14,393 bases of DNA, taken from Dunaliella salina (lineage: Eukaryota; Chlorophyta; Chlorophyceae; Chlamydomonadales; Dunaliellaceae). The notes below the pieces were generated by a model, which was not told where the DNA came from, did no database searches, and saw only the letters and a list, made by a program, of their open reading frames with translations. Within the stretch, counting starts at the first letter, position 1. Each line of letters starts with the position of its first letter. Both the position numbers and the translations under genes were made by a program. The stretch lies in contig MU070162.1 in the NCBI GenBank assembly GCA_002284615.2, positions 96,491-110,883 on the forward strand, given 5' to 3'. Positions 1 through 5,699 of the stretch are shown here, one piece after another.

Positions 1-7
1 CACACAC

Positions 8-68
<61 letters not shown>
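1..68. repeat. (CA)n microsatellite at window start
   Basis: Near-pure CA dinucleotide array. The alternation is broken by AA at 8-9 and 39-40, 31 bp apart. It marks the window edge and is a likely assembly break. Confidence 0.98.
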
Positions 69-69
<1 letters not shown>

Positions 70-535
70 GTTAATCGATTGCTCTCCATCCCAGGCTTTA
101 GGCTACTGTCCTGGAATGCCCTGAAGAAGATAGACATATGCCGCATCAAGTCAAGTGACTTCATCAACTTGAGCTCCGATTTCAAGCATCAAAAGCACAA
201 CCTTCGGTCATTATGCAATATCAAAAGTGCAGTCTGCACTCAATGCAACAAAAACTACATGGCCTGGGTAGAGAGTGCCCTATGCGTAAAAATTTCTTTA
301 GAATGAGAATTTCATGGGTGGCAAATAAAATTTCTGACAAGCTGTGGTTGAGAACATTCACACCTCCAAGCAGCACCTTGCCCGCTCAAAAGTTTGTTGC
401 ATTTAGGAAGTGTACAGCAGCGCATGTGAGATGCATGATGAGAGCATGAGAAAATGCCTTTCAGCAAGCAGGGGGTAACAAATAATAGGATGACACACAA
501 GGATGTTACTTGAAGATGGTGCGCGTTAAAGAAAT
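69..535. other. no gene recognised
   Basis: The short open frames here overlap one another on both strands, lack recognisable motifs and lack paired splice signals. I see only AT-leaning non-coding sequence leading into the duplicated block that follows. Confidence 0.6.
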
Positions 536-637
536 GTAATCTGTCTGGATGTCCATGTCCAAGAGGGTACATGATGGCTGCACGTGAAGGAAGTGCTCAA
601 TTCGAATCAAATAAGGGTGAAAAGGAGCCTTCACTGT

Positions 638-702
<65 letters not shown>

Positions 703-810
703 CATAATCTGTAATCTGTCTGGATGTCCATGTCCAAGAGGGTACATGATGGCTGCACGTGAAGGAAGTGCTCAATTCGAATTAAATAAGGGTGAAAAGG
801 AGCCTTCACT

Positions 811-819
<9 letters not shown>
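536..819 (+). repeat. tandem duplication of a ~105-bp unique block with microsatellite tail
   Basis: The block beginning TAATCTGTCTGGATGTCC at 536 recurs at 711 with a 175-bp offset. The two copies match nearly perfectly for about 105 bp (536-643 against 711-818); one visible difference is TTCGAATCAAAT against TTCGAATTAAAT. Each copy ends in CACTGTACA followed by an (AC)n array and then (TA)n. The microsatellite therefore appears to have been duplicated with the unique sequence, or to have mediated the duplication. Confidence 0.95.
644..699. repeat. (AC)n-(TA)n compound microsatellite
   Basis: About 12 AC units followed by about 16 TA units, at the tail of the first duplicated block. Confidence 0.97.
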
Positions 820-874
<55 letters not shown>

Positions 875-908
875 CTATATATATCTATATATATATATAT
901 ATATATAT
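813..908. repeat. (AC)n-(AT)n compound microsatellite
   Basis: About 29 AC units, then AT repeats interrupted by ATCT. It abuts the 3' end of the viral capsid pseudogene: the capsid frame reads directly into this array with no stop codon at the boundary. Confidence 0.97.
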
Positions 909-1395
909 GACTAGCAGGTGGAGGATGCTTGAACGGCTCTTCCATATCTTCCTGCGGGAATATGATACCATCCTTGTTGGCATCTCGTGCTCGCAAATAC
1001 CAGTTAGTGCTGTTCGCGGTTGTCCCAGGACCTCCAATGTCTGCTCGTACAATAGGCATAGGCGTAGTCATGTGATACAACTTACCACGAATAGGGTTAG
1101 CGTCCACACGGTTCTTGTGCAATGGATTACTTGTTGCTCCCGCATCTGCTTCGGTAATGTTTTGCACGTTGAATCGCACATAGCTAAATGCCTTTACATA
1201 CATGTCTTCGATCTTTTGCTCGAGTAACCAACGCGTTGTTGTACCGTCAGCATCCATCTCTTCGAGTTGATATCCCCATAAATGTAAACTTTGGCTCCCA
1301 TTTGAATTAGTATCCATGACAAAATCAGCATTATTAAACACATTGTCTCTAAACCATCCTGCAAATGACGACACTGTCTCACTTGTTGAACGTTT
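909..1395 (-). pseudogene. capsid-like gene, C-terminal segment
   Basis: The most protein-like part: about 160 codons starting near STSETVSSFAGWFRDNVF. Landmarks are VQNITEAD, then NRVDANPIRGKLY, then an EF-hand-like loop at 949-984 (DANKDGIIFPQE), then MEEPFKHPPP. It has no stop at the end of the viral part. The frame runs into (AT)n and (AC)n codons and stops only inside the duplicated flanking block at about 772, so the true C-terminus has been lost or replaced. Confidence 0.75.
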
Positions 1396-1536
1396 CTATC
1401 ATTATTGCAATACTCAGGTGGTACGGTATCAAACAATCGCCGTGCAATAAACCTGATGGTTCTCACTGGTCCGTTACTTCCTTCGTTCATGTCCTGCACT
1501 TTCTGCGCGTACGTGATGCCGTAATGCTTGTTCATG
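1380..1536 (-). pseudogene. capsid-like gene, third segment before frameshift
   Basis: Minus-strand frame beginning MNKHYGITYAQKV just inside the left end of the second insertion. It contains NGPVRTIRFIARRLFD. The frame stays open to 1194, but the protein-like sequence moves to another frame at about 1375-1395. Whether the frame joins the middle segment depends on how many bases of the insertion's AT/TA target are duplicated. Joining the flanks without removing any duplicate base keeps phase; removing 2 bp does not. Confidence 0.65.
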
Positions 1537-1722
1537 ATACCGTAGCTGCACGACCAGTTCGAAGGGTCCCTCCAAAATAATTAATTTTTCTACTTCGAAT
1601 GGCTTAATTCGAATGTCCAAAAATTGACATTTCAGTTCGAAGGGCACTTCGAAGGGTTCAAATGGCTCACGGCTGGCCTTAATTTCTCAGTACGATTGCC
1701 CAATTTGAATCTTGCTGCAAGG

Positions 1723-1723
<1 letters not shown>

Positions 1724-1753
<30 letters not shown>
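1724..1753 (+). repeat. (CTG)10 trinucleotide repeat
   Basis: Ten uninterrupted CTG units inside the 1537-2262 element. Nearby degenerate CTG units continue to about 1772. Confidence 0.95.
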
Positions 1754-1755
<2 letters not shown>

Positions 1756-1864
1756 GGGCTGCTGATGCTGTTGGAGGGTATGATGGTGCTGTTGGAGGTT
1801 ATGCTGCCTGAGAAGAGCAAACCTCCCCATCAGCATCCAACCCTCAGCAATCCACTGCCGTACA

Positions 1865-1918
1865 GCCCATGTACAAACACTGGAGCCCATGCACAAACAT
1901 TGGGGCCCATGCATGCAA
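1865..1918 (+). repeat. 20-bp tandem repeat, 2.7 copies
   Basis: Units start GCCCATGTACAAACACTGGA, GCCCATGCACAAACATTGGG and GCCCATGCATGCAAC at 1865, 1885 and 1905. They lie inside the same element. Confidence 0.9.
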
Positions 1919-2262
1919 CATCAACCCAACTAGCTGTCACCTGGAGGAGGTCCCGCAGGGTTCTTCTGCTGTACTGGCTGCCCCTTTTTGTCCTTCTTGG
2001 CCTTGGCCAGCTTGTTCTGGGTTGCTAGGAGCTGCTGGGCGGGGGGTTACAGGCTTCAGCCACTTAGCTAAGGGGCAGGACCTTGGGCTGGGGGCCTGTG
2101 AGGCCATTCTAAGCACTTGCCCTTTTCAGCCCCGAAATTAATTATTTTTTAATTCGAATGAAGTCCAAAAGCTCAGGCAATAGTTAATTAGAGATTTCGA
2201 ATTTGGGGGTTCGAATGCCCCAGAATTAATTANTTTTCGAACTGGTCGTGCAGCTACGGTAT

Positions 2263-2531
2263 ACCGCAATATCGCGACACCCATATCTAGTCCAATGTGA
2301 TCTGACACGACGGACCTCACGCCCATCCATACGCACTCAGATTGACTTTGGGGTCCGAAGATCTCAAATCGAGCGGTATGGCCTTTCTTCTCGTATTCAT
2401 TAGGTTTGCGGTACTTCATGGCCTTGTTGAACTTTCCCGCATACGTCCCGGGCATGTTTGCCAGCTTACGGGGATATTTCGTGCGTGCATACTGGCGAGG
2501 ACCTACCGGATAACCCGTTGTGTCCATCATA
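2263..2531 (-). pseudogene. capsid-like gene, middle segment
   Basis: About 89 codons open on the minus strand between the two insertions. Residues ARFEIFGPQSQSECVWMGVR form the beta-strand/loop pattern ending in (D/E)CV-aromatic-x-G that recurs in CRESS capsids. It ends at the inverted terminal repeat of the second insertion, beyond which the frame (TVAARPVR) is transposon sequence rather than capsid. Confidence 0.72.
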
Positions 2532-2540
2532 TTATAATTC
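2532..2540 (+). repeat. target-site duplication, left copy
   Basis: TTATAATTC immediately precedes the element terminus CAGAGGTGGG. It is identical to 3191-3199. Confidence 0.88.
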
Positions 2541-3190
2541 CAGAGGTGGGCGACGAAGGCCCCAAACAGGGGTCATTTTGAAATGTTCCTTTAGCACAGT
2601 GGCCGTACTTTGCAGTTTTTGTGCCTAGAACCAAAGTGTACACAGTTTCCATAGCTTCTGAGTTTGAAAATTACAAAGTACGGCCACTTAAGCTATTTAC
2701 CAGAACATGAACCCTAGCTTTTGAGCAAGCACCCACCATATCTGACCAGCCAGAGCACCAAAATGAGTGATTTTTAGTGATTTGGAGTCCTTGTAATAAA
2801 AAATATCATTGCAAAAAAATTGGAGTGAAAAGACCCAGTGGTTAGTCAGATACTGAATTTCAGCCATTTTCCTTAGAAAAAATCCAGCACTAGGGGTGCC
2901 AAAAAGGTCAATTTTTGACCTCCTTCATTCCCACTTTTGAATATGCAGGATGTTAGCATATCATATAAGGGTCATCAAAAAATAATTTTGGGGGTGAAAA
3001 ATGGTCCCAGGGTGGAGCTGTGGGCCATTTTAGGGTGATCTGAGGCCAGGAGAGTGATCTGGGGTCCTCCGGTTTTCTTCATTTTTTGGTGAACATAATT
3101 TTTATTGGTATTATAATGGTTGTCATGGTCAAATTTGGAAAATGGTGGGAAAGAACATTTTCAGCGATTTGGGCTCGTTGCCCACCTCTG
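2541..3190. mobile_element. 650-bp non-autonomous DNA transposon, hAT-like termini, 9-bp TSD
   Basis: The left end starts CAGAGGTGGGCGACGA and the right end, reverse-complemented, starts CAGAGGTGGGCAACGA. Imperfect similarity continues for about 45 bp (ATTTTGAAATGTTC against GAAAATGTTC). The flanks carry TTATAATTC at 2532-2540 and again at 3191-3199; a further C makes 10 bp ambiguous. CAGAGGTGGGC is a typical hAT terminus, but hAT elements normally duplicate 8 bp, whereas 9 bp is more usual for Mutator-like elements, so the superfamily is open. It has no ORF of note. Part of it recurs at 12451-12601. Confidence 0.88.
2598..2688. repeat. internal 15-bp inverted repeat in the 650-bp element
   Basis: AGTGGCCGTACTTTG at 2598-2612 is the perfect reverse complement of 2674-2688, with a 61-bp spacer. 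It may be a subterminal hairpin of the element or the termini of a smaller nested one. Confidence 0.85.
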
Positions 3191-3199
3191 TTATAATTC
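3191..3199 (+). repeat. target-site duplication, right copy
   Basis: TTATAATTC immediately follows the element terminus CCCACCTCTG. It is identical to 2532-2540. Confidence 0.88.
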
Positions 3200-3435
3200 C
3201 TCCTATCCGGGTAACTCCTCATCTTCTTGGCTTGTCTTTTCGCCATGCGCTGTCTCGACTTGCTCTTGCTTGACGTCACCTTGTCGTAAATTTCCTTTCC
3301 TGCTACTCCAGTAGCTGTTGCGCGGATCGGGCCCCCAAACAAAGCTTTCTTACCGTACTTCAAAACTTTCAGTACATACCGGGCACCGTACCTGAGCGCC
3401 GGAACGCCGAACTGGGATGCAGCAACTAATGCCAT
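3191..3435 (-). pseudogene. capsid-like gene, N-terminal segment
   Basis: ATG at 3433-3435 opens a frame of about 81 codons up to the transposon junction. The first ~45 residues are mixed hydrophobic and basic (FGVPALRYGARYVLKVLKYG). A strongly basic stretch follows (KSKSRQRMAKRQAKK), typical of ssDNA-virus capsid N-termini. The frame continues past 3190 only as read-through into the inserted element. When the 650-bp element and one copy of its target duplication are discounted, this frame is in phase with the segment that starts at 2531. Confidence 0.75.
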
Positions 3436-3658
<223 letters not shown>

Positions 3659-3661
3659 NNN
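3659..3661. other. assembly gap (NNN)
   Basis: Three ambiguous bases between the (CA)n array and the Gln-rich coding region. True adjacency and distance across this point are uncertain. Confidence 0.98.
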
Positions 3662-4594
3662 GGCTGTAGGGTCCTGCGCCATGGGGGGCAGGCACAACGT
3701 GCACTCCTTCCAGGAAGCAGCCAACCTCAGCTGTCCCTCGCTGGGCTGCGTGCTGTGCGATGGTGCCCCTTGCCTGCGTGGCCGTGACTGGCCATGCTGT
3801 TTCCGCACCTTCTTACTCGGCTGCTTAGGGTCCTGCTGGTGAGTCTGCTGCTGCTTGCGCTTCCTTGTCGAGCGTTGCGGGCCACTCAACGCCTGGGTCG
3901 CGCTGCGCTCCTCCTCTCCCTGCCCATGCCTTTCCTGGTCCTGCTCATGCTGGTCCTGCTCATGCTGCCTGCAGCGCCTTGGGTTGCGCTCAGCCATGAT
4001 CTCTTCACCCTGTGCTTTTGCCACTTCCTGCCTCTGCCCCAGCTGCCCCAGCTGACCCAGCTGCCCTGTCTCCTCAATAGCATGCACCCTTTGTTGCTGT
4101 CTCACATCCCCTTCCCCTTGCTCTGCATCCTGCCGCTGCCGCTGCCCCTGTTGTGTCTCTCGGATCAGCAGCCACTGCAGTGAGCACCCCACACACCCTG
4201 CTGCTATGTCGCACAAGACACCATCCTTGCGATGTGCTATGCACTGATGAGCATCCAACCACTGAGGATTGGCCAACAGGTCGCGCTCACACGCGTTCTG
4301 CTGCTGTTCATCAAGGCCTGCCGCCCCTGCCTGCGCCGTACCCAGGATTGCAGCAGTGACCGTCAGATGCGGTGCGTCTGCTTGCACGACTGCGACCTTG
4401 GGCACACCTGGGGATGCTGCTGCAGTAGCTGCTGCTGATGTTCCTGCTGCAGCTGCTCCTGCTGCAGGCATGCGTGTTGGTGTTGAGGCGGGGCCTCGCT
4501 TCTTGCTGCTGCTTGCATGGAGGAGCCAGGCGAGCTGTTGCCGTTCCTTGCGCGCTTGCATCAACAGCAGCAGCACCAGCGCCACAAAGCTCTC
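3662..4594 (-). CDS. Gln/Ala-rich protein exon, partial at gap
   Basis: An uninterrupted minus-strand frame of about 310 codons, the longest in the window. A good acceptor (GATCTGCAG) precedes 4594 and the frame is open from there. An in-frame ATG near 4560 is the alternative start, since an upstream stop lies at 4637-4639. The product is low-complexity: an Ala-rich stretch near residues 45-60, a more ordered Cys-containing middle (HRKDGVLCDIAAGCVGC), then Gln/Glu/Arg-rich sequence with QLGQLGQLGQ and HEQDQHEQDQ repeats. Basic clusters RKRK and KKVRK could be nuclear signals. It runs into the N gap, so the 3' end is missing. The composition fits a green-algal nuclear protein. I do not recognise the family, and the antisense strand is also open in pieces. 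Confidence 0.5.
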
Positions 4595-4639
4595 CTGCAG
4601 ATCACAATGAAAAAAATGCCATGTGCCTGAGTATGCTCA

Positions 4640-4825
4640 GCTTTGAGACAGGTCTGTGTTCTCTGCGCACCACATGTTGAGCAAGGACAACGCACATTGC
4701 TGTACTTTTGAGGCTGACGGTAACGCACTTTGCAAGTGTCGGTCCACACGAAAAAGCATCCAACACTCTGATCTATGGCATATTGTTTCCTCAATTTGAA
4801 ATTGAACTCCACAAACCCTTGTAAC
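4640..4825 (-). CDS. possible exon with CPCxxC...H zinc-finger-like motif
   Basis: A minus-strand frame reads FVEFNFKLRK, then CKVRYRQPQKY, then VRCPCSTCGAQRTQTC and HTQAH. The CPCxxC followed by a downstream His resembles the transposase-associated zinc-finger region of En/Spm (CACTA) elements, whose hallmark is rCPCxxC then H near a Gly. The exon borders are my estimate: the upstream side may splice at TTACAAG and I found no clear downstream donor. It lies immediately upstream, in transcript order, of the Gln-rich exon and could belong with it. This is a suggestion from motif shape only. Confidence 0.3.
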
Positions 4826-4946
4826 GGAGCTACAAGCACACCCCTTCAACCGCGTCTGCCCCTGATTGATCTCTTACAAGCGGGCAGGCTCGCAAATCTC
4901 TTACCGTCTGTGTGGGTGACAAGCAAAGACGGCCCAGGGGGGCGCA

Positions 4947-5067
4947 CAGAGCAGCAAAGACGCAGTTCGTCAGCAACAGAGGAGATGCCTTCTTGCCTTC
5001 CCACTTGCTTGGCTGGGTCTGGAAGAAGGTCTGCAGCCATTCACATGAGGGTAAGGAATGTGAGAGG
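4947..5067 (-). CDS. exon-like tandem duplicate, copy 1
   Basis: A 121-bp block matching 5099-5219 without indels at a 152-bp offset. On the minus strand, after a GGCTGCAG acceptor-like site, it reads TFFQTQPSKWEGKKAS then PLLLTNCVFAAL. The other copy reads a related peptide in the same frame. Equal length and a conserved frame despite many substitutions suggest duplicated exons, though no protein family is recognised and donors are not clear. Confidence 0.4.
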
Positions 5068-5070
5068 TAA

Positions 5071-5094
5071 GAGGGGGGGGGGGGGAGGGGAGGG
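5071..5094 (+). repeat. G-run, potential G-quadruplex
   Basis: A 13-base G run at 5073-5085, then GGGG and GGG separated by single A. It occupies the spacer between the duplicated exon-like blocks. Confidence 0.9.
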
Positions 5095-5098
5095 CACT

Positions 5099-5219
5099 CA
5101 GAGCGGCAAGGACACAATTTGCAAGCAGCAGAAGGGATGCCTGCTTGCGTTCCCACTTGCCTTGCTGGCTCTGGGAGAAGGCCTGCAGCCATTAGCATGA
5201 GGGTTTGGCATGTGAGAGG
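5099..5219 (-). CDS. exon-like tandem duplicate, copy 2
   Basis: The minus strand reads AFSQSQQGKWERKQAS then LLLLANCVLAAL after a GGCTGCAG site. By eye about 18 of 28 residues match copy 1, including KWE, LLL.NCV and AAL. The 31 bp between the copies are largely a poly-G tract. Confidence 0.4.
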
Positions 5220-5532
5220 CAGGGTGCCAACAAATAGCATAAGTAAAAAGCTGATTACTGGTGCCATAACAAGGAGGCATATTTTGCCGGACTGGGACAG
5301 ACCCTTCCCTACAAGCCATCCCAGCTGTTCTAGCACCAAGACTTTGTCAAGAAGCCGGGATCCGTGCTTTGAACTTCAGCCATGTCATAACTACCAAGGA
5401 CCACTCTCAAACTGACAGAACATGCCTCCCTTCTGTAATGAGCAGGGTGTCGCGGGTGCCAGTTGCCTCATGCCATGCGCCTGCAGGGGTTCCTGACTTG
5501 CACAAAACAAGGCTCCAGCCCTAAGCACACAC
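5220..5532. other. no gene recognised; 3' flank of the JmjC gene
   Basis: It lies immediately downstream of the JmjC stop codon on the minus strand. I see no TGTAA-type polyadenylation motif close to the stop and no coding frame with support. Confidence 0.5.
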
Positions 5533-5699
5533 TCAGTGCACCTGCCGCTGCTCTTCCACGAGTGCTGGCTTGTAGCCGCCAGGCGCCAGCACATGCAGCA
5601 GTTGAGAGGGATCAGCAAAGTTGCAGCTGATGCGGCCCCAGCCACCTGCCGCGACAACGGAATGGCCGAGGTTGCCCATGACCACGTCCGCTCGCGACC
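5533..5699 (-). CDS. JmjC gene terminal exon, second-His motif and stop
   Basis: 167 nt after TTGGATGCAG. It completes a Trp codon and encodes SRADVVMGNLG, then HSVVAAGGWGRISCNFA, then a short GC-rich tail ending VEEQRQVH and TGA. The HS...G......NFA spacing is the JmjC C-terminal strand pair carrying the distal His ligand. Confidence 0.82.

Larger units (their letters stand above)
1537..2262. mobile_element. MITE-like element with 27-bp perfect TIRs and repeated TTCGAA motifs
   Basis: Bases 1537-1563 (ATACCGTAGCTGC...TTCGAA) are the exact reverse complement of 2236-2262. Subterminal regions on both sides repeat TTCGAA and AATTAATT several times. The centre is GC-richer with (CTG)10 and a 20-bp tandem repeat. 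No transposase is encoded, so it is non-autonomous. It sits inside the viral capsid frame. The target duplication is unclear; flanks allow TA or AT. One ambiguous base (N) lies at 2233. Confidence 0.8.
909..3435 (-). pseudogene. endogenous CRESS-DNA virus capsid-like gene, broken
   Basis: A capsid (coat) protein gene of a circular Rep-encoding ssDNA virus, endogenised in the host. It lies in four minus-strand pieces: 3191-3435, 2263-2531, about 1380-1536 and 909-1395. The N-terminus is Arg/Lys-rich (SRQRMAKRQAKKMRSYP), as expected for capsid packaging and nuclear-targeting tails. A middle segment has ECVWMG after a FEIFG strand. The C-terminal part has VQNITEAD, then NRVDANPIRGKLY. In order, these match the conserved landmarks of circovirus-like capsids, recalled from family knowledge and not searched. 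Two transposon insertions, one frameshift and loss of the natural stop make it non-functional as it stands. No replication gene is present. The assignment to a capsid is firm in pattern; the exact family is not. Confidence 0.78.

Noticed and set aside
584..910. Protein-coding frames through (AC)n/(AT)n arrays
   Set aside because: Their length comes only from translating dinucleotide repeats (THTHTH, YIYIYI, CVCVCV).
1624..2028. 134-codon plus-strand frame over the CTG repeat
   Set aside because: Lies wholly inside a MITE-like element and is driven by (CTG)n and GC-rich filler; no domain.
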